The notes beneath the pieces are model-generated. The model was not told the DNA's origin and did not search any database. It saw nothing but the letters and a program-made list of their open reading frames with translations. Source: Chara braunii (lineage: Eukaryota > Streptophyta > Charophyceae > Charales > Characeae). Taken from it: a DNA stretch of 33,657 nucleotides. The position numbers and the translations under genes are program-made. Location: NCBI GenBank assembly GCA_003427395.1, contig BFEA01000410.1, positions 872,008-905,664 of the forward strand, read 5' to 3'. This document shows, piece after piece, positions 20,400-31,604 of the stretch (its first letter is position 1; each line of letters opens with the position of its first letter).

Positions 20400-21372
20400 G
20401 GGCCGCCCGGGAAAACAATGTGACCCGGGCGGTCCGGCTGGTAGCCTGGCATGGGAACGAGTCACATCATTCACATCGATAAGTACCTATGTACATGGCT
20501 GCATTCTTGCAGATGCTGGATACATCTTGCGTCTCCTTGAACCGGCTTGGCTGGAGCAGAGCAGTACGTGCAGAACACTCCCGTCCTTGACCTGCTTAAG
20601 GAGATTCACCTTGGCACACATCAAAGACGCAACGACGAGAAAGAACATACATACAATTTCACACGCAAACAGAAACAGGGATGCTTCTACAACACACCCG
20701 AACTCCACGGCCCCATGTTCTGCTCACGCTCTCCGTGGTTGTTGACACACCTGCACTGAATGGTCAACAGGACCGGCAAAGTTCAGTCACTGCCCATCAA
20801 TCGACTAACTTCCGGTCGTCATCATCTGTTTCCATTGATAGCTCAACCAATCACAGTTGTAAGAGTGGAAAACCTACCAGCGAAGAGGCAAAGCAGGAAC
20901 ATCGGAGGATCACATGCCGCAGCATCCATCCTTGTCACCACAAATCCTGCATTGATAACAACAGACGGCTGGTTCCTGCGACCGGCGGACATGCTGCATG
21001 CATGAGGTACATGGGCCCACTGGTGCTGCATTGGTCTGCACTATGCCAGCATTAACATAGGTGTGCCCCAGCTCTACGCCATGACATGGTTCAGAAAGAG
21101 CAATTGGACAACAAAGCAGACGTAACAGAGCCTTACCCAACCACGATCAGCATGCACGCTTTTTTCTTCGGTCATCTTTCTTCCATATCTTTAGATGCCC
21201 CTAACCAAAACGGATCGGCATGCAGTTACTCCTCGCATGCTCGCATACATGAAGATACCTCCTAATCATAAAGCGGGTTCGGATCGTCGTATGAATTCAC
21301 ACAAATTTGCAACACTTGGTGACTTGAGAAAAGTTAAGACACTCTGTTGGCAGTTGCTCTGATGAAGAACCC
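20400..21372. other. No gene recognised
   Basis: Overlapping short open frames on both strands, no domains, no tandem repeats noted. Confidence 0.4.
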
Positions 21373-21504
21373 ACACTCATCTTCTCTAGCACAGAACCTA
21401 CTGCCTGAAACACACAGGTGAGAAAGGGATGGGAACATACACTCATCTTGTCTACCACAGAACCTACTGCCTGAAACACACAGGTGAAAGGGATGGGAAC
21501 GTTA
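21373..21504. repeat. 66-bp tandem repeat, two copies
   Basis: ACACTCATCTTCTCTAGCAC at 21373 recurs as ACACTCATCTTGTCTACCAC at 21439, followed in both by AGAACCTACTGCCTGAAACA and an AGGTGA..AAGGGATGGGAAC end. Confidence 0.95.
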
Positions 21505-23603
21505 CAATCACCTCAATGCTCGATGGCCAAAAGATCTGGTCAGTCTCAACAAGCAAACTCTCTGCTTCTTGCAAAGTGCTTTCAGCATTCCCAGGACAAG
21601 GAGGCGTTCGATTACACAATCAACTGATTACACAATCAATTCTAAAGGACTCGGCCATACCAAGACCTCCATGCTCGAGCCTAGGGCCATCACTGCCTGA
21701 AGAATCATTCAATTTACATCTGTTTCTCACTACAAGCACACCACCCTACATGCATGCGTAACTTGGCCAAGGAATGATCTACCGACGCAGCGGGGGACCA
21801 CTGAGTCACCAAAGAAGTCACCTCCGCCGATGAGTTTCCGTTTGATTGCACTTCTGCCCTGCATGCTGCCATCATGATGACAACCAAAGTCGAGCACATA
21901 TGACGAATTCTGGAGGGGAGGACCCTGGGCGGTGGGTGGGTGTGTGTGTGTGTGGGGGGGGGGGGGGGGAGGGGAGTACTACCCTGCACCATTTCCACCG
22001 CTATCATGCACCGTCTTCACCCCTTACCAAGCACCAAAATGCCCAGACATCGTTCCCAGTCACCATTCTCAATGATCTGTAGGCTTACGTCTCTGCAGAA
22101 CTGACTGCAAGATTCTTCGGACCGATGCCAGAGCATCACCCTGCGCACACACACACAGCCCATTGACATAAACAACCAACAAGTCAGGTACTACGTACAT
22201 GTCACAAACCCGTCCCAAAAGCACATCAGCAAATTCCTTCACAAGCAGTGTCTCCTGCCCTTCCCGCTCTGCCAGACAAAGCTTGTGCTTTACAGATTCC
22301 TGGGTAAGCTGGCTTTGACATTCTGCTGAGCCATCGACACAACAGCCAGAGAAGACCCCTCAAGTAGGGCCCCAAAACCGAAGAGTAACTTTTTTTTTTT
22401 TCCCTTTTGGCTTTAAAAAAGAAGACCCCTCAACCACATGCTCTCATCAAATACATCATCACCTGACGTGAAGAGATTCCTTCACAACTAGCGCTTGCCA
22501 GAGGCAATGCTTTGCAGCCCAGGGGTTATGGCTGCAGAACATTGCGTGCAAATCCACTCAGACAGACTGTGTATCAAACTGGATAGTGGCTACCCAATTG
22601 AGATACACCGCAAACCGAGACCCATTCCCTGTGCTTTGGGACATCCGCCCTCAGTGCAAGGAAAATGAGCAGAATCACACTGAACCCCAGATAGCCGTAC
22701 GCTGTCCGGAAAGCAGAAATGCACTGAAATCACACTGAAGGAGAGCACTCTCTCACCACCACCAACAATGTACTCGAAGCTCTTCCTCCTATCGCCGCCC
22801 AGTGCCCAGACTACTATCATACAGATACTTTGCTAGCCTAACAAAATGACAAAGCCACGAGTTGACATCAGCAGCAGCAAACAAAGTACATGTCGACCAT
22901 GTAGTCATCAGCCTGTTATCCCCGGCATACCTTAGCCAGGACCAGGTACGAGCTCTCACATCACCCCCACACTCGCCCTCAACATGCTCATCCTCGTCTT
23001 CTCCACCTACGTGCTTCCCCTACCGTAGCACCACCACCATACCCCGCCAGCTATCAAGCCCCAGGCCCGGCTATGGCTGCCTGGGCTATAGTGCTGCTTC
23101 CATGGAGCGCCCACCTTCCCCTAGCACCTGCGAACGCTCAGGCGCCCAGCGCCATCGCGCGCATGTGCCCGAATGCCTGACTCGTGGCCACGCACTTTGT
23201 TATATGCGAAGTTGCCTGGCCCGATGGCAGCCTGGGCTTGCCTTGCGTGTGCCCAGTAGCTGCAGGTTGGGCCAAAGTGTCTGCGTGCAGGCCCATTCAG
23301 ACACTGGCCTGGGCCCGATTTGGTTAGGCCTGCCCAACCACCCAAGCGTAAACATGAGGTGTTCCCTGCTTCCACGGCATTGCCAGAAGAGCCTGGAAGG
23401 CTCACGAATGTTTCTGATTTTCACGAGCAGGGCGGATGTATCCAACCGGCGGTGGCAACTATCGCCCACCAAGGCTTCGCAAAATTGACAAATTCAGGCC
23501 TCATTGAGATTCGGGGGCCCGCCTTTACTTACAACGGGCACATGCTTGCTTGTAGGGGCTACATGCAGGTATGCCGAGGGCTTAAAATCCTTGCATAAGA
23601 GCA
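21505..23603. other. No gene recognised; GT/G-rich tract
   Basis: 21943-21972 is a (GT)n then poly-G tract. GAAGACCCCTCAA occurs twice (22350 and 22421) around a T-run. 22862-23488 is open on the plus strand for 208 codons, but the Ser/Pro/Cys-rich translation has no family and overlaps equally open minus-strand frames in a GC-rich patch. Confidence 0.35.
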
Positions 23604-23640
23604 AAGATACAGAGAAATTAGCATGGCCCCTGCACAAATG
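23604..23640 (+). ncRNA. U6 snRNA-derived fragment (probable pseudogene)
   Basis: AGATACAGAGAAATTAGCAT followed by GGCCCCTGCACAAATG matches the invariant centre of U6 spliceosomal RNA, including the ACAGAGA box and the AGC triad region. It has one missing G after ACAGAGAA and changes in the GCGCAAGGATG part. The 5' stem-loop and 3' domain are not recognisable, though TGCTTGCTT at 23546 is reminiscent of a U6 5' end. No T-run terminator follows; a G-rich tract starts within 4 bp. Most likely a truncated retro-copy. Confidence 0.7.
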
Positions 23641-23644
23641 TGGA

Positions 23645-24232
23645 GGGGGGAGGAGGGAGGAGGGGGGGGGTGGGAAGGGGATACGCTCCATCCATGCACA
23701 ATGCTGAATGCCAATGCGTTCACATTGACAGCAGAGTAAGGACCCGGATGGTGGATACCTTATTCCCATAACCGTCTCCAAATAATGACAAAAACATCAC
23801 CATCATCAACATTACCACAATTTCTGAAGGGGGAAAAGACCACTGATGAATTGGCAGCCCACACTTCTCCAAAGGATGACAGAAACCTCTCCTTACCTAA
23901 GTTCTTTGCCAGGGCTAACCACGCCACACAGCAGGGTTAACAAGACGCACTCTGAAGTCCTATTGTGATGCTGAGCTCCTTTGCTGGTCCGATGATCAGT
24001 GTCAGAAATTAAAGGTGAAAAGGAGGCTAAGTCGTGACTGGTCGGCCAGGCTTCACAATATCATCCCTCTGTATCAGCAGAATCAACCCCCTCACATTTG
24101 TACGAGTGCCATCCTGTGCTAATAATGAACTTCTACCTAGCATGCATTCAGCATTCAGTTTTCTGAGCACGAACACCGACCATGCACCGTGACCACTGGG
24201 TTACATGCTTACTTGAACACTTGCTATGCCTT
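23645..24232. other. No gene recognised; G-rich tract
   Basis: 23642-23680 is a G-rich GGAGG tract directly after the U6-like fragment. The rest shows nothing recognisable. Confidence 0.4.
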
Positions 24233-24289
24233 CCACAGTGTGCAAATCAGGCCACAGTGTGCAAATGTGGCCACAGTGTGCAAATCAGG
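24233..24289. repeat. 19-bp minisatellite, three copies
   Basis: CCACAGTGTGCAAATCAGG-type units at 24233, 24252 and 24271. Confidence 0.95.
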
Positions 24290-25310
24290 ACAGCAGAAGA
24301 CTGCCAAGGCATAGTCGTCCTACGCGAGCAGGGTACGTAAGCCTGCTAATCCAGTACCTTTACTGTGGTGAATGGTGGTGATAGCAAATCACCATATGGT
24401 AGGGGTGCAGCACCTTTTTCTACACCCACAGGTAGAAAAAAGAGGGGTAGAACTGGAGGCTATCTTCTGCATCATACCAATGGCACTAGGAGGAGATAAT
24501 AACCTGTGTTTAAGGGAGTTGCTCGGGGTCAGGTTTCACTACCTCGTACTTCATTTTGGTACCCACACCTATGCCATCGAAGGCAACGTACAGCGGACAT
24601 AGTGAATCCTTCGAAAATGACTCTGCGGAGCCGAACATGAGGGCCAAGTGTGCACCTTGGAGGCTGCTCTCCAGTCGCCAACGAATCTTTGCAGTGAGCC
24701 CTTTTTTTCCACAACTTGTACCCGTTGCCCTCTCAATCGACAACCCGTCTATCGGCAATGCTCTGTCAGTCGCGTGACAAATTTCAAGCTCCTCAAGCAT
24801 ATGTCACCTTCGATGCCCCACGTTTGGGTGTTTTTGGGCGCTCACTACATGGAGACTCGCACGAGTCGCAGCTGCCGAGCATCTACCAGACAGAAAAGGC
24901 ATGACTGCCATCAAGAAATTTCTCTTCATAGATCATACCCAGTATGACCGGCATAGATTTCGATTATTTTGAAAATAAAGTCCCCTCTTATAATGTCCGT
25001 CCCTTTGTCCAGTGCAGTGCGCCCTTGTTAAAGAATAGTCGCTATGAGGTTACACCATCAGCCTACCGAAACGAAACGGTTGGCAGGATCAGCCAAAATA
25101 AACTCAGTTTTTAGACCACACTGGTTCAGCAAAAACCAGCCCACAGCAGAAATTGGCATCAGAGTAGTGTTTTGCAGGCACTGTCTGGAAGGTTAGCCTT
25201 TGCGGGTTGAAGTTGTCCTAACAACGGTCAGAAAAATTGAAGGAGTGTTCTGTCCAATAAAAAAAAGAAGAAATTGTGAGCTGGGGTTGAGACTTCGGCA
25301 ACATGTTTAG

Positions 25311-25312
<2 letters not shown>
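24290..25312. other. No gene recognised
   Basis: 24510-24800 (minus) is open and reads ALPIDGLSIERATGTS and SLCPLYVAFDGIGVGTK, but no family is recognised and plus-strand frames are open over it. 25045-25110 holds a TATGAGG..CCTACCGAAACG block followed by CCAAAATAAACTCAG, discussed in the findings. Confidence 0.35.

Positions 25313-25377
<65 letters not shown>
25313..25377. repeat. (CT)n microsatellite
   Basis: About 32 uninterrupted CT units; a shorter CT block follows at 25456-25473. Confidence 0.95.
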
Positions 25378-25380
<3 letters not shown>

Positions 25381-25479
25381 ATTGTGGGTGGGTAGTTGAT
25401 CGTGTGTATGTGTGAGAGAGAGAGGGAGGTCAGGTGCAGCTGCATGTTAAAACCTCTCTCTCTCTCTCTCTCTCCTCTC

Positions 25480-26227
25480 TTAGGGCTGCATTCACCGAAA
25501 AACTCCTTTCGCCGAATCTCTTGAACTTTTATCACGCCTATGTCCGTCCAGTTCTTAGCACACCACACAATGCACAGCCACCCTGCCGCTGAAGAACGGC
25601 TCTAACACATTCTTCATTCCTGCTGGTTGTATGCCGCTTGCAGCACCAGTCCTTTAGACGAGTAACAACCAGCACTAGAAGAGTTGACAGCTAAAGGGAG
25701 AAGCACCTTTTTAGCCATCTCCAACTTCAGGTACTGGACGGCGGGCATAACTTCCCTCCATCGCTGGGGGTTGGATGGAGTGACTAGGGAGTGACGATCA
25801 CAAAGCTTGATGTGAGTATCTAGGACGGGCTGTCATGAAAGCATCTACATTGCACCCAAGTTTGGGAGTTGACATTGGAGGTAGGCATGCAACTTATGCA
25901 GTCCATCGGCAGGCGGGTTTCGCATCCTTCTGCAGGTGGAGCTGCCGGTTCTGCGCTACCGGATGATATGGCAGGCTTTAAGATTCGATACCTTCTTCCG
26001 TCGTTTCAGTTTTCTGGCTACACTGGCCAAAAAACGTTAGACAGAAGGCAATGGGGTGACTTTGCGTTTGAACTTTGAACTCAGTTTCAAGAGAGGTATC
26101 TGAGTACGCGTACATGACAATTCCGCTCTGGTGGCTCCAGGCTCCACTCTTGTGGCAAAGGACAGAATGTGATCTTGGTCTCTGACGACGTGTGGACATG
26201 GTTCTATTGCAACAGAAGAGCTGAGAT
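25480..26227. other. Downstream flank of the ZC3HC1-like gene
   Basis: Contains the presumed 3' untranslated region of the minus-strand gene that ends at 26228. Short open frames here have no recognisable domain, and the polyadenylation site was not located. Confidence 0.3.
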
Positions 26228-26510
26228 TCATGAACTACTAAAAACGTTATTACACGACGCAGGAGCTTTTCGTGAACATGGCACTCTAGTCGCACTTGCA
26301 GACAAGTGTCCCACCATTCTCAAGGTTCTGACCGGATCACTTGAAACAGGTTCTTCTTTATGCTTCAGCATGTTGCCACCATCAAGATTGGTTTTGAGTG
26401 GGAATAATCGAGCAAAACAACAAAATATAGTCCATGTGGCCACATATGTGAATTCACAAATGGCTTACAGATATGGCGCACGAGACTCGTGGGGTAACCG
26501 TACAATGCAG
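26228..26510 (-). other. Terminal exons of the ZC3HC1-like gene
   Basis: After the main exon's GTGAG donor, a strong acceptor (TTTTTTCCCAG) begins a possible 42-nt exon 26510-26469 reading LHCTVTPRVSCAIS, with donor GTAAGC. The last exon, probably 26362-26228, reads HKEEPVSSDPVRTLRMV and ends at TGA. SDPVRTLRMV corresponds to the DPL..VRKLF block near the carboxy end of plant relatives, so this is supported by homology as well as by splice signals. All three exons join in phase 0. Whether the 42-nt exon is used is uncertain. Confidence 0.6.
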
Positions 26511-29500
26511 CTGGGAAAAAACAAAGTGAAATTGCAAGGGAACGCTGCTATACATGTACTCTCACCTTCAGGGCCGAGGTGGTGCTCTCATCCTCTCGGA
26601 AAACACGACTCGCTCCTGCAGGATGATCGGCACCATCCACACCTGTCTCTGCATCAACCACATCTAAACAATGCTGCCATCCGCAAATTGCACTCCCACT
26701 CCCATTCCCAGAGGGCCCTGCTATGGGAGTATTGGGGCTTATCCAAGGGCAAAAATGCCTGTGACTGTGAAGAGGGTCAAACTCTGCAGCCCATGGGATA
26801 GTACGCCTCATTTCGACTTCCATCGGGCGATCATTGTGCCTGTCGACATCACTGTATGTGCATACAGCACCCACTGCTCCTTGAACTCCATCAGTCGCCT
26901 CCCCGTCGTCTGCGGTACTGCGAACCACCTGCGCATTTGCCGTGTCTGACGTCCTTCCCCACTGTGTCTCCTCGTCTCCACCCTGGCCCCTTCCCTCCCC
27001 CTGAGAAACTCTGTCATTCTCCCTACTCCCACAGCTTCCTCCGTGAACCGTTGATTTTACTTCCTTGCCCTTTCCTTCACAGACATGGTCACCAGCTGCA
27101 TCGGCATCTGTAATTCCATTATCACCAATTGCACTTCGCTTCCCGTCGAGAACACTAGCATCGCCATCCCCACCAGCACTTTCATCACCCCTATGGGCCC
27201 GTCCTTCATTCACGTTCTGGTCCTCACCATCTGAACCCAAACCATGTGCATCTCCGCCATGGGAACCGCCAACGACACTCCTGCCCTGAAGATGGGCAAC
27301 TGCTTCAGGATCTATACCTGCCCGAGGACCTTCATTCCTATGGGTGGCCATTACGAGGGAGCCAGCCATCTCTGCTCCGTGAGTGCCACCATGCTCTTGC
27401 TCCTCTCCGCTGGTTACTCCCTTTGTGCAAACACTTGCACCTACCCCAACATTCTGATCACCCAAAAGAGCTCGTCTTCGACGATCATCCACACCATCCG
27501 ACCCCATCGCCTGGGGATCCATGTCTACCCCCGTTGCACCCTCACCACTTCCACCCAATCCCACGCTGCCATGCATGTCTGCCATCCCCACGCTGCCGCC
27601 TGCAGCACCACCATCTGTTCCTGTATCCACAACGGCATCAGTAGTTCCCCGCACCTCATATCCTCCTTCATCCATCCTGCTGGCTGCCCCATCGACAATA
27701 TCCCCATCTCTTTCCCCTTCCGCACGTCCTCCAATGCCCTCACCTGCACCTAGCAACTCACTTCGGCTACCAACATCACCATCAGGACTTTGGACCCTTT
27801 CCCAATCCCTTGCTGGCTGGCCTCCCCTCTCTGCATGTTCGCCTTCACCCTCCCTTTCACACTTTCCACTGTCTTGCTCAGCCGCCTCCACGACAACGCC
27901 ATGGTGCTCACCATCATCCCCAGCTCTTTCCCCTATGCCAGCTGTGTCCCTCAGATCACTGTTCTGACGAGGCATAAACCGAACACTCTCTGTTGAGTTC
28001 TCTGGCACCTCGCAGTCCGCCATAGCATTCACTGACGACGATCGTGGAAGGTCCCGTATCTGATGCCGGTGAAGAACAGAGGATGTTCTCAGATTGCCCT
28101 CCTCTAGGCGCCCGCCTTCACCTCCTTCATGAAGACTTCTCCTTCGCTTTACTTTGTGGTCGTCAACATCTACATAGTCATCTGAATCAGCCTCTGCTGA
28201 CAGCCTAGTTCCCTTAGCCTCACCGGCCCCCAGACATGCACTATTCCGGCCCCAACTGCCAGCCCGCACTCCACCAACCCCATCCTCGGCTTCATGACCC
28301 CTCTTCCTGCTGCCTTTCTCATCATCCTTGGCACCTTCCTCTCTTCCCACATTGCCGAACGCGCCGCCGTCTACCTCTGCATCATCTGCATCTTCATCGC
28401 CCTCATCACCCCCGCATTCGACAACCATCCCTTCAGCACTATTTGTTGGATGGCGGGGCCCTCTGCTGTCAGGCATGTCCAGAGTACTGACCATGCCCCC
28501 GAAAATACCATCATCGTTGGGTCCTCTCGACTCGAAAGATGGAACATAGCCTCCCCACTCACTGTAGTCTGCCCGAAAGGAGCTTCCGGCAGTTGCTGAT
28601 GCTCCAATGCCCCCTCTGCGATTCTGAGCACCAGACCCGAGCGCTCCTCCCCCACCCACCCCACCAGGCTTGATGAGGACAGGCACACTGAACCCGTCCC
28701 CTGTTGCTGCACCATCACCACCTGTCACTCCAGTGCTGGTTGTGGGCCCAATCCCTTGCTGAGCAGCGGCACGACTCAGCTGTGCAGCTGACACGGCCGC
28801 TGTGGAGAAGTTCTTTCCAGTCCCTGCTGGCCCTAGTTCCTCTCCATCCCCATGTCTATTGCCAACTGTCTCAACTTCCCCCTGTCGATCCCTGTCTCTG
28901 CACCACCACTCCCCCACCTCACTTGCCGCACTGACACCGCCCACCGGGACTGTGCTGTTCTGCTCAGCAGGAATTGCCGTAGACACTGCATGGGACACTG
29001 CTAGCTGGTAATTATGAACCCGGTTCAGGAACACTGGCCGCCGAACCATGGTCATGTTCCATAAGCCAACCCTTGCACCACAGAGGTTACATTCCAGAAC
29101 GACAGATGAAGGACCACCTGCCGGGCCAAGATTATGCGTACCTACACCCTCTTCTCTCCCAGCCACCTGGCTGACAGTTTCCCAAAGGGTGCGCAGATTT
29201 GACACAGCAACCTTTGATGGGGACCGCACTTTGGGACTGGCTTGACCACCACACTGCCCTGCATCTGCTTGAATTCCATTACTTTGATTCTTTGGACCAT
29301 TCTTTTCGGCCGATGTGCCTGCCGAAACATCCACCCGCTTCACCAGAGCCCCTGCTTTGTTCAGAGTCACTGACCTCTCCTCGCAATCAACTGTGTAGGG
29401 AAGAGCCAGAGGCTCCCAGCCACAGATCGCAATGACGCGCTGAGACTGGACAAACACAGGCGAAAAAGCAGCAATCATGGAAAGTCAGGATCCAGCATAA

Positions 29501-30192
29501 AATAAGACCACCCCAAGGAGAGTTACCTGTAGCCATCCATGAGTTCTCCACAGGAAATCATCTCTACCGAGCATGGCTACCAGCTCATCATATCTGCATG
29601 TCCCAAAAACTACCCATCAAGGAAAGGAATGGCACGTGCTTGTCAAACACAAATGCATCCAACAACCAGCATAGCTGAAACCCGTGGCCGTCAATAGTTG
29701 TCAGACATGAAAGAGTGTATGCGGCATACGCAGGGAACACCGTACAGGTCATATGGATCTAACCCAAAAACAAACAAAGAAAACATCCTGTGACTAGGGA
29801 CACTTGTAACAGCCTAATGGTGTTTATGTCTATGTAGTAGAGGAAGAGGCCTGAATGTTTGCCAGGCCCACCCTTCCCCTTACCCCTTTCTCCCGTCTGC
29901 CAACTCTGTGTCAAGCGGACTCATATAGAAAAGAGGTTAAAATGCCAGTGTACAAGAACGTCCCAAAATTTCTGTTTCATACCTCAAAGAAGGAATCAAG
30001 TGGAAGAGTGCCTGGACCTGTACAACCATTTACGCTCCCCTGCATACCACCAAGGCTTGCTTCACCCACAGCAACCGACGCTGCCCCGCCAATGTCACCG
30101 CCTTGCCGTAGTAGTCCCACATCAGTTTCCATTGAAGCTTGAGGTGGGGGCTGAGCCAATAATCGTGCCAACTGTGGGCCTCTTGTAGCTCT
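26228..30192 (-). CDS. ZC3HC1/NIPA-like (plant ILP1-type) nuclear zinc-binding protein, 5' part missing
   Basis: A multi-exon gene. The main exon, 29445-26566 (960 codons), starts after CAG with SQRVIAICGWEPLALPYTVD, the CGWEP block of the C3HC/Rsm1-like family. It contains ECNLCGARVGLW (Cys at residues 130 and 133 counted from ATG 29478) and ends with FDPLHSHRHFCPWI and ICGWQHCLDV (residues 901-950). Together these form the second, bipartite zinc-binding (Rsm1/NuBaID) region. Between them lie about 770 residues of low-complexity acidic Gly/Ser/Asp/Glu sequence with KVKRRR and GSRKRG patches that could be nuclear targeting signals. In animals and yeast, relatives sit at the nuclear pore basket; plant relatives are nuclear, so a nuclear role is inferred. 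The donor at 26565 is GTGAG. ATG 29478 lies in the intron and is not the true start. The first C3HC finger is not visible. Confidence 0.85.
29983..30192 (-). other. Upstream exon of the ZC3HC1-like gene
   Basis: Minus-strand reading from 30192 gives RATRGPQLARLLAQPPPQAS, which matches the SRGPQIDRFLSQ-type segment that precedes CGWEP in plant family members. The exon likely starts after AAG at 30193 and ends with TTTGAG before the donor GTATGA (29982-29977), 70 codons in phase. A further candidate exon at about 29605-29526 (RYDELVAMLGRDDFLW, then donor GTAACT) reads in frame into the main exon. Its acceptor phase does not fit this exon, so the join is unresolved. Confidence 0.6.
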
Positions 30193-30330
30193 CTTCAGCA
30201 ACAAACATGTCATTTCACAAACATGTCATTTCACAGACATGCCATCAGTGTCTAATCTCTTGACCCGTACACCCTTTGAAACAAACAATGAGAAAACTCT
30301 TGAAACACCTTTCACCACGGCAAATCAGGC

Positions 30331-30332
<2 letters not shown>

Positions 30333-30381
<49 letters not shown>
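30333..30381. repeat. (AC)n microsatellite
   Basis: About 24 AC units, within the presumed 5' intron or upstream region of the ZC3HC1-like gene. Confidence 0.95.
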
Positions 30382-30383
<2 letters not shown>

Positions 30384-30552
30384 TTCACACACACAATCAT
30401 TTTTACGTATGTAGTTTTTTTCTGAGAACTTTCCGATTGTCTAAATGAGCACTGATTGCCTAAGCAAGCACAGTTAAACCATTACTACCCCCGACGTCAA
30501 GAATTTGAGGGGACCAGAGGCTACCGGTAGCACAGCGTGGATAACCAGCAGA

Positions 30553-31135
30553 GTGGCAGAAATGGAAAAAGCGTCAAATTGCCGCTGCAATTTATTTCAT
30601 GGTTGAAACGATTTTTTTTTTGTTTTAATATTTTTCCTGAAAATATCATGACCAAATCTACAGACCCTCAAATTTTAAGATTTTTTGACGTATTCCTCTG
30701 AGAGTGAAAAATCGCTGAAGTTGGGACAGTTTTCCTGTTGGCCCACACATGGTAAGTGGCAAGAATGGACAACAAGACGAAAAGGCGCGGCATTCATTTC
30801 GCGTTCTACAGTTTTTTCTAGATTATATTTTTCCTGAAAAGATCACGACCAAATCTACAGATCCTCCAATTTTCAGAGTTTTTGAGGCATTCTTACGAGC
30901 GCAAAAAATTGCAGAAGTTGGGGTAATTTTTCAATTGGCCCACCCGTGGCAGAGTGGCAAAAATGGAAAGTACGGTGAATCGGTGCGGCATTTATTTCCG
31001 GTCTAATTATTTTTCCCTTCCTTTTTCTAATACTTTTCCTTGAAAGATCACGACCTAATCTACGGATGTCAAACTTTCAGATTTTTTTGCCAATTCTTCT
31101 GAGCCCAAAAACTCACCAAAGTTGGTGCTTGAAAA
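30553..31135. repeat. ~200-bp satellite, about three tandem units
   Basis: Units begin GTGGCAGAAATGG at 30553, GTGGCAAGAATGG at 30756 and GTGGCAAAAATGG at 30954 (203 and 198 bp apart). Each carries TTTTTCCTGAAAAGATCACG or a close variant, then ACCAAATCTACAGA, and TTGGCCCAC near its end in the first two. Copies have diverged by an estimated 20-30%. The last is truncated near GTTGGTGC. Confidence 0.85.
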
Positions 31136-31536
31136 CTGCCGGACTGGACCCGCCAGAACCGTTTCGCATACACATTTACACATAGCCAAGTGTAGCGCAG
31201 ATCCAACGAACCGACCCCAGCAACAGAATAGAACACAGCGGAAGACTGGAACATACACTCTGACGCAGCAAGATTGGAATGGACAATGCTCACTTATTCA
31301 TTTACCATTCAGTGAGATGGAGGGCAGCACATCATACATAGAAGGGGCGCTGTCCCCAGACCATCCCCAGACGAAGTAGGAGGGAGATGGAGACAAAGGA
31401 GAAGAGTGGGGCAAGAAGGCCAAGACATCGATCCCGAAGTTTCCTGAAGTCCCAATCTCAGCACATTGTCCAAAGGCGGGTCTTTGCCCGAATACCAGGG
31501 CAATGGCCCGAATGTCACCAAGCTCAGATCCCAGAT

Positions 31537-31538
<2 letters not shown>

Positions 31539-31603
<65 letters not shown>

Positions 31604-31604
31604 C
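31539..31604. repeat. (CT)n(GT)n microsatellite
   Basis: About 27 CT units passing into five GT units. Confidence 0.95.

Noticed and set aside
22862-23488. A 208-codon plus-strand frame rich in Ser, Pro and Cys.
   Set aside because: No domain, minus-strand frames equally open, located in a GC-rich patch; better explained by composition.
24510-24800. Minus-strand 96-codon frame as a further 3' exon of the ZC3HC1-like gene.
   Set aside because: The gene already ends at TGA 26228 with a matching carboxy-terminal block; no homology or splice evidence links this frame.
26671-29435. Many plus-strand open frames of 60-170 codons, some Pro/Ser/His-rich.
   Set aside because: They are antisense shadows of the long GC-rich minus-strand exon.
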